From Bacilli bacterium (GTDB lineage Bacteria > Bacillota_I > Bacilli_A > RFN20 > CAG-826): DNA of 28,746 nt. Location of the stretch: the NCBI GenBank assembly GCA_024413875.1, contig JAKSVY010000017.1, positions 1 through 28,746 on the forward strand, in the 5' to 3' direction. Below are positions 15,376-24,306 of the stretch, one piece after another. Each line of letters starts with the position of its first letter. Position 1 is the stretch's first letter. The translations under genes and the position numbers were made by a program. A model generated the notes under the pieces. It saw nothing but the letters and a program-made list of their open reading frames with translations. It ran no database searches and had not been told where the DNA came from.

Positions 15376-16431
15376 TTAACCTAAAAGATTTGTATATTTT
15401 GCTTCAGGCCATGTGATATTAGTGTCAGCTAAAACTCTAATAGCATCTAAGCAAGGAGCAACAGCAGAAATAGTACCATTTAAGGATTTATTATTATCAA
15501 CGATCATTTCAATAACATTTTCGCCTTCATTTAAAGAAACATTAGCGCTGATTAAAAAATCTTGGAATGGGATGTAAGTTTTAGGAATAATGTTGTGCAT
15601 TGTAACTTCGCCATATTCTAAGCGAACACCATTAACTTTAACAACGTATTCAGTATCTGAGAATGAGTATGTTGTTTCGCCAATTGCATTAGTAATGCCA
15701 TATTCACCACTATAACTACCGAATAATGTGACATTGCTTGCAGCCTTAGAACAGTTAATTTTCCAAGTTAATGTATTGCCTTTTGAATAATTAAAGTGAA
15801 CAAATGAACCATATTCAATTTTTGCAGTTTTCTTTTTAGCCATCTCGATTTCTTCTGGTTCTAATTCATAAGCATTAAAATTAAGGCCTTCGAGCTCATA
15901 ATAATCAAATTCAACTGCGCCAGTGCAACCATAATAATCATCATAATCAGTATAAATTAAGCCAGCGCCATCTTGACCGCCTGAATATGTTTCGCCATGC
16001 ATACCAGTACCATCAGTAATAACTCTACAATATTCTGCTTCTAAATATTGTGTATTTAAATTTGCATCTACGAATAAAGGTTCGAGGTCCATGTCTTCCA
16101 TTGCTCTATTTAATTGAGCAACATCAAATTTCCAAATTCTACCACCGTTAGCTTTTTGCATCCAACCATAGAATCTTTTGCCAGCAGGAGCTGTTGGATC
16201 TGCTGGTTTTGTAATTGGCATACCTTGTTTTACAGTTTGTGTACTAACAACTTGGCCATCTACTTTAAAGTTTGTAGTAATATCAGCATCACTTAATGGG
16301 CCAATAGAAACTTCGGCAGGACCACCACCTGGACGACGACGTTTTGAAGATGTTTGTCCACCACCACAAGCAGTTAATGTAACAGCAGTAAGAGCGAATG
16401 CTAACATTCCAATTTTCATTTTTGCTTTCAT
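15376..16431 (-). CDS. Lipoprotein with InlB-type repeat and CBM6/35-like domain
   Basis: The 351-aa product has a signal peptide with lipobox LTAC (Cys22), a short basic/Gly linker (KRRRPGGG), an InlB B-repeat/Flg_new-like unit at about 53-121 (FKVDGQVVSTQTVKQGMPI with the FYGW motif), and a C-terminal jelly-roll region from 129 that starts YLEAEYCRV and ends with the GENVIEMIVDN and LDAIRVL segments. That pattern is typical of carbohydrate-binding modules CBM6/CBM35. No catalytic motif is seen. It most likely binds the glycan handled by the flanking GH3 enzymes at the cell surface. No ribosome binding site stands at the usual distance before the ATG. Family calls are by pattern. Confidence 0.78.
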   Translation of the reverse strand: MKAKMKIGMLAFALTAVTLTACGGGQTSSKRRRPGGGPAEVSIGPLSDADITTNFKVDGQVVSTQTVKQGMPITKPADPTAPAGKRFYGWMQKANGGRIWKFDVAQLNRAMEDMDLEPLFVDANLNTQYLEAEYCRVITDGTGMHGETYSGGQDGAGLIYTDYDDYYGCTGAVEFDYYELEGLNFNAYELEPEEIEMAKKKTAKIEYGSFVHFNYSKGNTLTWKINCSKAASNVTLFGSYSGEYGITNAIGETTYSFSDTEYVVKVNGVRLEYGEVTMHNIIPKTYIPFQDFLISANVSLNEGENVIEMIVDNNKSLNGTISAVAPCLDAIRVLADTNITWPEAKYTNLLG

Positions 16432-16453
16432 AATAATTAAGTTTATTCAGCTA

Positions 16454-16494
16454 ACCCTAGAATACTAACTGAATAACTATCTCCTCTCTAGGGT
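16454..16494 (-). other. Inverted repeat before the CBM lipoprotein
   Basis: On the minus strand ACCCTAGA and TCTAGGGT are perfect 8-bp arms around a 25-base loop that contains the best ribosome-binding-like sequence of the region, GAGGAGAT. No start codon is at the right distance from it. It may be an RNA element that affects translation or processing in this spacer. Confidence 0.45.
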
Positions 16495-16502
16495 ATATTT
16501 TC

Positions 16503-16529
16503 AATCAATTCTCTGATGAGTAATTGATT
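16503..16529 (-). other. Hairpin in the GH3-lipoprotein spacer
   Basis: AATCAATT and AATTGATT pair, with an inner CTC/GAG pairing around a 4-base loop and a single bulged base. There is no U tract after it on the minus strand. Its role is unknown. Confidence 0.4.
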
Positions 16530-16582
16530 TATTAACATTATTAATTTTATACACACTTACATATGTGCATATTAATAGAACA

Positions 16583-16615
16583 AACTACTAAGGGATAAAA
16601 TATCCCCTAGTAGTT
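16583..16615 (-). other. Strong 15-bp hairpin after the lipoprotein GH3 gene
   Basis: The arms 16601-16615 and 16583-16597 pair over 15 bases with one G-U and a 3-base loop; on the minus strand the 5' arm reads AACTACTAGGGGATA. It lies about 30 bases after the GH3 stop. No U tract follows on either strand, so a classical terminator is unlikely. A 3'-end stabilising or RNase-processing hairpin that raises expression of the first gene over the next two would fit. Confidence 0.55.
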
Positions 16616-16645
16616 AATAATTCTTTATCTAAATGTAACTTTAGT

Positions 16646-19600
16646 TTAGTCCATTTGAGGAACAACACGAATGATGAATTTATAAGCAACAGCAGCTTCA
16701 GCATCACCTTCAAGACCGAGATATGCAATAGCGTCAAATCTATATACACCTACGTTTTTAATTGAGCCGCTTAATGTGCCATTAGCAAATTTAACACTTG
16801 CTAAGAAATCACTACGTTTGTTCATTTCGAAATCGATGGATTCGATTGTTTTGCCATTGTATGTTTCACCAACTGCAATTTCTTCTGGGAGTTCAACATC
16901 ATAGCTGAATTTTGTACCAGAAACAACTTCTTCATCTAATTCGCCAACAACTTGTGTTAATCCTCTTCTCATACCTGTTGAGTTAACAGACATGTACATG
17001 ATGTCTTTAACAGCATTTCTAATTGCGTACCACCATGTGTAAGAAACATCACCTGTTGTGCCATCTTTCTTAACGATGACTGGAGCACCTTTGCCATCAA
17101 GAGCAGTAGCATCCCATTTAACTTGGCTAGATGTTTGACCATTGAAGCCGCCAGAGTCTAATTGAGAGTTACAACCAGCAATAACACGTGGAGTAACACA
17201 TTCATAACATTTGAAGTTAACACTACCATTACCACTATGAGTCATATCGGATAAGACAGCACCTTGGAAGCCCCATTCTTCACGGAGAACTTCAGTCATT
17301 AATGGATAGCTTGCTGCTGTTTCCATTAAACCTAAACGGTTGTAAGAACCCATGACACCGATTGATTTACCTTCTTCGAAGACCATTTGGAATGATTTTA
17401 AGTAAATTTCACGAAGTGCTTGTTCGTTAACAAATGAGATACCAGATTCTCTGTTCTTTTCTTGATCGTTAACAGCGAAGTGTTTGAAGTAAGCATAGAC
17501 ACCTCTATCAGTAGCAGCGCCAACAACTAAAGCAGCAATTCTACCCATTAAGAATGGATCAGCTGAATAGTATTCGAAGTTACGGCCACCGAATGGAGAA
17601 CGGTGTGTATTAACAGCACAACCCCACCAACCAGCTTTACCAGAGATTTGTGATTCCATACCAACAAATTCACCTTGTTTATGAGCTAATTCAGGGTTAA
17701 ATGTAGCAGCAATAATTGGAGATGAGACCCACCACATAATATTGAATTTTTGTGGACCATCACCTTCAGAGAAGCCACCTTTACCAATTTCATTTAATGC
17801 AGGAGATGACATTCTGTTATTTTCAACGAACTTAAGCATTTCAGCATAAGTCATTTGATTAATTAATTCATCCCACATTGGATCATCTTTTTCACAGTTA
17901 GCTAATTCGAGTAATTGGATACGATCAGCTTTAGCCATTGTGGAAGCAGCTTGTTCCCATTTAGCGCCATCTTTTGCTGTTTTGATAGCAGCTTGTGGAA
18001 CGTATTCATAGTTTTCATCTTCTTCAGCTTCTTCTAAAGAGAATTCATGTGTTAAGAATTCTTCGAATCTAGAATCATCACCGACAGTTCTGTCTGCCCA
18101 TCTATCAGCGCCAGCGCCTGGGTGATGTGGGAATGTTCCTACAAAGTCAGCACGTGACATTTGTTCAAATGGAATATCATCATCACTTGGCATTGAGCTA
18201 TAGAAGCCTCTGTCTGTGAAACGGTTTTTAACTTCAGTACCTGTGAAACGGTCTGTTTTGAATTTGATGCCTTTACCACCGATGACGAATGATTCGCTAT
18301 CGTAAGATTCGTGAGCATTTTTACCTAAGAGAACTTGGTATTCACCAGCATCTAATTCATAACCTTTAAAGCCATTGTTATTTGCATCTGTGAAGTCATA
18401 GTTAGCAACATCTTGAACGTGGAATGTTAAGTGTACTAATTGTGAATCACCAGGTTGAATTGTTTTTGTTTTATCGAAAGCACATAATACGTGGTCAGCT
18501 TTTTCAATTCCACCTGCTGTGTAAGGAGCTTTCCAATAAAGTTGAACTGCATCTTTACCAGCAACTGTGCCTGTATTTGTAACTTTAACAGAAACTTCAA
18601 TTACATCAGTTTTAGCTGTGATTTTAGAACCGCCAAGAGGTCTAACTTTGACGATTTCTTGTTCAAATGTTGTATAGCTTAAGCCATAACCGAATGGATA
18701 AACAACACCTTCTTGACCATCATACCAAGCATCAGCAGCTTCTTTGTTTTCTGCTGCCATATCAGCATAACGTGTTTCATAGTAACGGTAGTCAACGTAG
18801 ATACCTTCTTCGTAAGAAACATAAGCAGAAGGTTTGACACCGTTAATACCACCCTTCATAACTCTGTTTTTAGCATCAGCATAGTTAGAATTTTCTTTAG
18901 AGTGGTTATCATAACCTTTAAGTGTACCAAGAGACATCATTGGAGCACCATCAGCAGCAAACATTGTATCTTGTGCTGCGTAAACAGGGTTACCGCTAGA
19001 GTCTGTTTGTTTGTTTGTTTGAGCATTATCAGAGAAGTTTTGGAATGTTGGATCCTTTGTGAAATCTCTTGCCCATGTATCAACTGTACGACCAGATGGG
19101 TTAACTTGACCTGAGAGGATTCTACCTACTGCACCAGGACCGACGTCACCAGGGTTACCAATCCATAAGATACCAGCAACCTTGTCATCTTTTTGAAGTT
19201 GATCACATTCAAAGATGTTAGATGAGTTAATAACGAAGATAACATTATTAGTGTGCTTTTTAATTTCATCAAATAAAGCTTGTTCATTATCAGATAATTC
19301 TAATGCGTGTTTATCTGAGAATGGAGAGTTAGGGAATTTTGAGTCAGATTTTCTTGGGCCAAAGTCACGAGCATCACATGTCTTAACATCACAACCTTCA
19401 GAACCTTCACGAGTGATGACTTGAATGATTGCACCATTGTATTCATCTAAAGAATTGAGTAAGTCTTGTGAGTAAGCACTGATTGGAGTTTCACCAATAT
19501 GGACTTCTGAATTACCTTTCCAACCATCATTACCGTTTGTACGACCACTACCAGATTGAGAGTTTGTGTTGTAGAAACTTGTTAATTTAGTATTGATAGA

Positions 19601-19954
19601 GAAACCAACACTAGTTAAAGAAGTTTGTAAATCAACAGCTTTAACACTACCATCAGTAGAGCCAGCACCTGAACCAGCACCACCTCTAGCTAAGTTTGTA
19701 GAACTCTTACCAACAATGGAAATCTTTGTTGTAGCAGGATTTAAAGGTAAATTGCCGTTGTTCTTGAGGAGAACGAAACCTTCATCAGCGAGTTCACCAT
19801 TAAGTTTAGTTGCTTCTTGAACGTAAGTTGCTTTGTCTCCATATTCACCAATAAACATTTGGCCATGCCATGGATTGACAGGAGCCTTGTTTGAGGAACA
19901 TGCAGGAACAACCATACCAAGAAGAAAAACTGGAACTAAGATTTTTTTCTTCAT
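16646..19954 (-). CDS. Circularly permuted GH3 glycosidase, lipoprotein
   Basis: The ATG at 19954 (AAAGGA upstream; an in-frame TTG six codons earlier is unlikely) gives 1102 aa. The signal peptide MKKKILVPVFLLGMVVPAC ends in a lipobox-like VPAC (Cys19). As in the neighbouring enzyme, the alpha/beta domain comes first (DEGFVLLKNNGNLPLNP), then the fibronectin-III-like domain (VTNTGTVAGKDAVQLYW), then the TIM barrel (NTHRSPFGGRNFEYYSADPF; FKHFAVNDQEKNRE). The probable nucleophile is Asp903 in GAVLSDMTH. The last ~100 residues form an extra Ig-like domain of putative He_PIG type (LSGSIKNVGVYRFDAIAYLG). It is the first gene of the operon with the CBM lipoprotein and the second GH3. Outer-surface glycan hydrolysis is expected; substrate is unknown. 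Confidence 0.92.
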   Translation of the reverse strand: MKKKILVPVFLLGMVVPACSSNKAPVNPWHGQMFIGEYGDKATYVQEATKLNGELADEGFVLLKNNGNLPLNPATTKISIVGKSSTNLARGGAGSGAGSTDGSVKAVDLQTSLTSVGFSINTKLTSFYNTNSQSGSGRTNGNDGWKGNSEVHIGETPISAYSQDLLNSLDEYNGAIIQVITREGSEGCDVKTCDARDFGPRKSDSKFPNSPFSDKHALELSDNEQALFDEIKKHTNNVIFVINSSNIFECDQLQKDDKVAGILWIGNPGDVGPGAVGRILSGQVNPSGRTVDTWARDFTKDPTFQNFSDNAQTNKQTDSSGNPVYAAQDTMFAADGAPMMSLGTLKGYDNHSKENSNYADAKNRVMKGGINGVKPSAYVSYEEGIYVDYRYYETRYADMAAENKEAADAWYDGQEGVVYPFGYGLSYTTFEQEIVKVRPLGGSKITAKTDVIEVSVKVTNTGTVAGKDAVQLYWKAPYTAGGIEKADHVLCAFDKTKTIQPGDSQLVHLTFHVQDVANYDFTDANNNGFKGYELDAGEYQVLLGKNAHESYDSESFVIGGKGIKFKTDRFTGTEVKNRFTDRGFYSSMPSDDDIPFEQMSRADFVGTFPHHPGAGADRWADRTVGDDSRFEEFLTHEFSLEEAEEDENYEYVPQAAIKTAKDGAKWEQAASTMAKADRIQLLELANCEKDDPMWDELINQMTYAEMLKFVENNRMSSPALNEIGKGGFSEGDGPQKFNIMWWVSSPIIAATFNPELAHKQGEFVGMESQISGKAGWWGCAVNTHRSPFGGRNFEYYSADPFLMGRIAALVVGAATDRGVYAYFKHFAVNDQEKNRESGISFVNEQALREIYLKSFQMVFEEGKSIGVMGSYNRLGLMETAASYPLMTEVLREEWGFQGAVLSDMTHSGNGSVNFKCYECVTPRVIAGCNSQLDSGGFNGQTSSQVKWDATALDGKGAPVIVKKDGTTGDVSYTWWYAIRNAVKDIMYMSVNSTGMRRGLTQVVGELDEEVVSGTKFSYDVELPEEIAVGETYNGKTIESIDFEMNKRSDFLASVKFANGTLSGSIKNVGVYRFDAIAYLGLEGDAEAAVAYKFIIRVVPQMD

Positions 19955-19985
19955 ATTTTTTTCCTTTCGCAATTATATTGCTTTA

Positions 19986-20013
19986 TCCCTAGCTTCCGTT
20001 TGAATGCTAGAGA
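19986..20013 (-). other. Leader hairpin of the first GH3 gene
   Basis: On the minus strand TCTCTAGC and GCTAGGGA form an 8-bp stem (one G-U) with a 12-base loop, in the leader 30 bases before the start codon. The CTAGGG core also occurs in the two hairpins of the downstream spacer (16454-16494 and 16583-16615). Confidence 0.45.
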
Positions 20014-20066
20014 TTTTATTAGGTCAACAAAACATTTCAAATTTTGCTGAACTAATTTTCCGTTAC

Positions 20067-20105
20067 TTACATTTAATGTAATTTGATAAATCAAAGATAT
20101 GTCAA
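20067..20105 (-). promoter_or_regulatory. GH3 operon promoter with operator-like palindromes
   Basis: A perfect -35 TTGACA (20100-20105, minus strand) is followed by TACATT (20075-20080) at a slightly long 19-base spacing. Two palindromes fill the promoter: TTTGAT-AA-ATCAAA (20082-20095) in the spacer and TTACATT-T-AATGTAA (20067-20081) over the -10. Such symmetric sites are what a dimeric repressor would bind. The regulator is not in this window. Confidence 0.5.
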
Positions 20106-20314
20106 TTTTGCTTTTTTCCTATGCTTGTTTTGCTAATTTATAGACAATTTTATGATTAATTTTTTTGTTTAATTCAATCAATAAGATTGTTTATAAGAGC
20201 CTTAATTTATCAATTTATTTTGATTTAATCGAGGTTTTTTAATAATTATAATTACTTGATTTTTTGCCACAATTTATTGACATATTTAACTTAAAATTAT
20301 TAAGACCAAAGTTA

Positions 20315-20342
20315 TAAAAAAGAAGGACCAAAATGGCCCTTC
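20315..20342 (-). terminator. Terminator of the rpoBC operon
   Basis: On the minus strand GAAGGGCC and GGTCCTTC form an 8-bp stem (one G-U) with loop ATTTT, followed by TTTTTTATAAC. It starts 22 bases after the rpoC stop. Confidence 0.93.
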
Positions 20343-20364
20343 AATTTTTGTGTTTATTAATCAA

Positions 20365-23300
20365 CTAGTCTTTTAAATCTGCAATCTTATCGTGGATTTT
20401 TTGAAGTGACTTTTCATGAGCTTCAACGTAGCGATCTGAAACTTCTTTCATAGTGCTTTCGACTGTGAAATCTTTGATTACTTCATCATTAGCTTCTTCA
20501 TCTAAAAGACCACGACCTGCAGGTACTAAGTGACCTGTAATAACGTTTTCTTTTAAACCATGTAAGTAGTCAACCTTACCTTTAATTGCAGCATCTGTAA
20601 GAACTCTTGTTGTTTCTTGGAATGATGCAGCAGAGAGGAAGGAATCTGTTTCAAGAGCAGATTTTGTAATACCTAAGACAAGTGGTTGGAAGACTGCTGG
20701 ACGTTTGCCAGAAAGAATAGCTTCTTGGTTCTTTGCAGTGAAGTTGTTAACGCTTACACGTGTACCTGAGAGCATATCTGTATCACCACCATCGATGATG
20801 AATACTTTTCTAAGCATTTGTCTAACAATGACTTCAATGTGCTTATCTGAAATGGAAATAGATTGAGAAGAGTAAACCTTTTGAACTTCTTTTAAGATGT
20901 AATTTTCTACTGCTGTAACATCACTAACTTCAAGAAGTTTTTTAGGTGAAATAGCACCTTCTGTAATCTTTCCACCATTTTTAACTGTGTCACCTTTCTT
21001 GACTCTTAAACGTACATCATAGTTTGTTGTGTATGTTTTTTCTTCAAGATCGTTTTTAATTGTGACATTGTAACAGCCATTCTTTTCTTCAATCTTAGTG
21101 ACTGTACCAGTAATTTCAGAAATTAATGATTCACCCTTAGGGTTACGAGCTTCGAAAAGCTCTTGAACTCTAGGTAAACCTTGAGTAATATCGCTACCAG
21201 CAACACCACCAGTATGGAAAGTACGCATTGTTAATTGAGTACCTGGTTCACCAATGGATTGAGCAGCCATAATACCGACAGCTTCACCAATTTCGACTTT
21301 TCTACCAGTAGCTAAGTTACGTCCATAACAGTGGACACAAACACCATCTTTAGTTTCACAACCAAATAATGATCTAATTGTAACTTTAGTAATACCAGCT
21401 TTCTTAATTGCTGCAGCTTGTTCTTCGTTAATCATAGTATTGCCTTTAACGAGGACTTCACCAGTTTCTGGGTGAACAATATCATTAAGTGCATATCTAC
21501 CAATTAATCTATCTTCTAATTTAACGATAACTGCGTTTTGAGCAGAATCTCTTAATTCGAAGACTTCAAAGCCATGGTCAGTACCACAGTCTTCTTCTCT
21601 AACGATGACGTCTTGAGAAACGTCAACAAGTCTTCTTGTTAAATAACCTGAGTCAGCAGTCTTAAGAGCAGTATCAGCACCACCCTTACGAGCACCGTGA
21701 GTTGCAATAAAGAACTCAGAAACTGACATACCTTCACGGAAACAGTTCTTAACTGGAAGTTCAATAGTGCCACCTGATGTTGAACCCATCAAGCCTCTCA
21801 TACCAGAAAGTTGAAGAATGTTACTAGCGTTACCACGGGCACCTGAATTAGACATCATTCTAATTGGGTTTTTGCGGTTTTCAGGTCTAGCAAATTGATC
21901 TTCAAGTTTCTTTTGAACAGCAACTCTAACATTTTCCCAAACGTTGACGACTTGTTTATGTCTTTCTTCGTTTGTGAGAAGACCCATTTCATACATTTCT
22001 GTAAGTTCAGAGACGTCTTCATCACCTTTTTTAAGAATTTCGTGTTTACCTTTAACGACTGGAATATCGCTTAAGGAAACAGTTAAGCCTGCAACTGTTG
22101 AGTATTTAAAGCCTTGGTCTTTGATTTTATCAAGGACGGAAGATGTTTTAGGATTGCCTTGTCTATCATAACGTTGGAATACTTCGTTAATAACTTTTCC
22201 TAAATGCTTCTTGCCAAATGGATCAAGGATTGGAGTAGCTTTAATTAATTCTTTAATATTAGCGCCTTTTGGTGCAAACCATTTAGCAATAGCTTCTGGT
22301 TTACCTGCAAGAGAATCACCCGTAACTTCGTTTAAATATGGGAAGTCACTTGGGAGAATTAAGTTAAAGATAATTTTACCAACAGAAGTGATTAAATAAG
22401 ATTTATTTTGTTCTTCTGTAAAGTTTGTTTTAAGAAGTGCACTACCTAAGATAGCGATTCTGTTATGTAAATGAATTTGATGTGTTTGATAAGCTCTTAA
22501 AACATCATCAACTGACTTAAAGACTTTACCTTCACTAGCAGCGTAAAGTTCGTATCTTTCAGCTTCTTCAAGATCGTTTCTATTACGTAAATCTTCTGCT
22601 TTTGCAAGGAAATCTTCAACAGTATCTTCCATTGTTAAGTAGTAGTTACCAATAACCATGTCTTGGGATGGAGTAACGATTGGTTTACCATCTTTAGGAC
22701 CAAGAATGTTATTGCTTGCAAGCATTAAGTGAAGAGCTTCTTCTTGAGCAGCTTTACTTAAAGGTACGTGAACAGCCATTTGGTCACCATCGAAGTCAGC
22801 GTTGAAGCCTGTACAAACGAGTGGGTGTAAACGAATAGCTCTACCATCAACTAAGATTGGTTGGAATGCTTGAATACCAAGTCTATGTAAAGTAGGAGCA
22901 CGGTTTAATAAAACTGGGTGTTTGCTAATAATTCTTTCTACGATATCAAAGACTTCATCCTCATATCTATCAATAATCTTATCAGCTTGTTTATGAGCGT
23001 TTGCTTTACCAGATTTTAATAATTCACATGCAATGAATGGACGTAATAATTGGATAGCCATTTCTCTTGGTAAACCACATTGATACATCTTAAGGAATGG
23101 ACCAACAGCAATAACGGAACGACCAGAATAGTCGACACGTTTACCAAGTAAGTTTTGTCTGAAACGGCCTTGTTTACCTTTAAGTGCACTACTTAAAGAT
23201 TTAAGTGGACGTCCACCAGGACCTTGGACTGGTTTATTTCTTCTACCATTATCGATTAATGCGTCAACAGCTTCTTGAAGCATACGTTTTTCGTTCATTA

Positions 23301-24288
23301 AGATAACGTGTGGAGAATTTTGTTCAATTAATCTTTTTAAACGGTTGTTACGTGAAATAACTCTACGATATAAATCGTTTAAGTCACTTGTAGCGAATCT
23401 ACCACCGTCTAATTGAAGCATTGGACGTAAATCTGGTGGGATGACTGGAATAACATCAAGAACCATCCATTCAGGGAGGTTGCTAGATGATTTGAAAGCT
23501 TCAAGAACTTCAAGTCTTTTTGTAATCTTTTGACGTAAGTTAGAAGATTTTTCTTTGAGTTCTTTCTTTGCTTTTTCAATTTCTTCATCAAGGTTAACTT
23601 CGTGAAGTAAGCGCTTAATTGCAGAAGCACCTTCACCGAATTCAGCACCAGTATATTTGTTTACAAATCTTGCTAAAGATTCAAAATCAAAGACAGGAGA
23701 AACTTCTAAGTTGTTAAGAAGTTCGTCAAGTCTATTTGCGTCGTCAGAATTAGGTTCTAAGCCCCATTCTTCGCCTCTTTCTTTGATTTCTAATAAGACT
23801 GGTTTGAAGTTGTCTCTACCATTTCTTTCATTGAAGAATTGGCGGTATTTTAATTTTGTACTTCTACCAGTTTTTAAACATAAGTGAGCAGCATAATATG
23901 CTACTTCTTCAAGTTCCTTTGGAGAAACATCACCAAAAACGAGGTGGATTCTACTTGGGATACCTTTTAAATACCAGATATGAGTACATGGAGAAGCGAG
24001 TTCAATATGACCCATTCTTTCTCTACGTACTTCTTTAGATGTGACTTCAACACCACATTTTTCACAAACTACGCCTGCATATCTAATCTTTTTATAACGT
24101 CCACAGTGACATTCATAGTCTTTGCTAGGACCAAAGATTTTTTCACAGTATAAACCTTCCATTTCTGGCTTTTGGCTACGGTAGTTAATTGTTTCTGGCT
24201 TTGTGACTTCACCTTTAGACCATTTACGAATAGTTTCAGGGGAGGCTAAACCAACTTTAATTGCTGCTAATTTTTTAACATCAAACAT
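20365..24288 (-). CDS. rpoC: RNA polymerase beta' subunit
   Basis: This is the catalytic beta' subunit of RNA polymerase. The N-terminal zinc ribbon has C60, C62, C75 and C78 ([19 protein letters not shown]). The Mg-binding loop NADFDGD is at 496-502, with Asp498, 500 and 502. The bridge helix/trigger loop segments ([12 protein letters not shown], then [21 protein letters not shown] as [20 protein letters not shown]) are intact. At 1307 aa it is longer than the Bacillus subtilis protein, as I recall it, and nearer to Mollicutes lengths. The start ATG follows AAGGAGG and lies 18 bases after rpoB. Transcription ends at the terminator just downstream instead of running into rpsL. Confidence 0.99.
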   Translation of the reverse strand: MFDVKKLAAIKVGLASPETIRKWSKGEVTKPETINYRSQKPEMEGLYCEKIFGPSKDYECHCGRYKKIRYAGVVCEKCGVEVTSKEVRRERMGHIELASPCTHIWYLKGIPSRIHLVFGDVSPKELEEVAYYAAHLCLKTGRSTKLKYRQFFNERNGRDNFKPVLLEIKERGEEWGLEPNSDDANRLDELLNNLEVSPVFDFESLARFVNKYTGAEFGEGASAIKRLLHEVNLDEEIEKAKKELKEKSSNLRQKITKRLEVLEAFKSSSNLPEWMVLDVIPVIPPDLRPMLQLDGGRFATSDLNDLYRRVISRNNRLKRLIEQNSPHVILMNEKRMLQEAVDALIDNGRRNKPVQGPGGRPLKSLSSALKGKQGRFRQNLLGKRVDYSGRSVIAVGPFLKMYQCGLPREMAIQLLRPFIACELLKSGKANAHKQADKIIDRYEDEVFDIVERIISKHPVLLNRAPTLHRLGIQAFQPILVDGRAIRLHPLVCTGFNADFDGDQMAVHVPLSKAAQEEALHLMLASNNILGPKDGKPIVTPSQDMVIGNYYLTMEDTVEDFLAKAEDLRNRNDLEEAERYELYAASEGKVFKSVDDVLRAYQTHQIHLHNRIAILGSALLKTNFTEEQNKSYLITSVGKIIFNLILPSDFPYLNEVTGDSLAGKPEAIAKWFAPKGANIKELIKATPILDPFGKKHLGKVINEVFQRYDRQGNPKTSSVLDKIKDQGFKYSTVAGLTVSLSDIPVVKGKHEILKKGDEDVSELTEMYEMGLLTNEERHKQVVNVWENVRVAVQKKLEDQFARPENRKNPIRMMSNSGARGNASNILQLSGMRGLMGSTSGGTIELPVKNCFREGMSVSEFFIATHGARKGGADTALKTADSGYLTRRLVDVSQDVIVREEDCGTDHGFEVFELRDSAQNAVIVKLEDRLIGRYALNDIVHPETGEVLVKGNTMINEEQAAAIKKAGITKVTIRSLFGCETKDGVCVHCYGRNLATGRKVEIGEAVGIMAAQSIGEPGTQLTMRTFHTGGVAGSDITQGLPRVQELFEARNPKGESLISEITGTVTKIEEKNGCYNVTIKNDLEEKTYTTNYDVRLRVKKGDTVKNGGKITEGAISPKKLLEVSDVTAVENYILKEVQKVYSSQSISISDKHIEVIVRQMLRKVFIIDGGDTDMLSGTRVSVNNFTAKNQEAILSGKRPAVFQPLVLGITKSALETDSFLSAASFQETTRVLTDAAIKGKVDYLHGLKENVITGHLVPAGRGLLDEEANDEVIKDFTVESTMKEVSDRYVEAHEKSLQKIHDKIADLKD

Positions 24289-24306
24289 AATTACTTTTCC
24301 TCCTTA

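Larger units (their letters stand above)
19955..20314 (-). other. AT-rich spacer upstream of the GH3 operon
   Basis: This gap between the rpoC terminator and the first GH3 gene is extremely AT-rich. I see no gene, tRNA or recognisable RNA family in it. It holds the operon promoter with palindromes (20067-20105) and one leader hairpin (19986-20013). The part from 20106 to 20314 shows only A/T runs and nothing I can assign. Confidence 0.6.

Noticed and set aside
19003..19019. Four TGTT tetranucleotide repeats inside the lipoprotein GH3 gene (possible phase-variable tract)
   Set aside because: Only four units, encoding a plausible QTNKQTD segment in a full-length frame; too short to argue for slippage.
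20106..20314. Hidden small RNA or gene in the long AT-rich spacer, including a TTGACA on the plus strand near 20276
   Set aside because: No frame with a ribosome binding site, no stable GC-containing fold, and the plus-strand box would point into the end of rpoC with no gene to serve.
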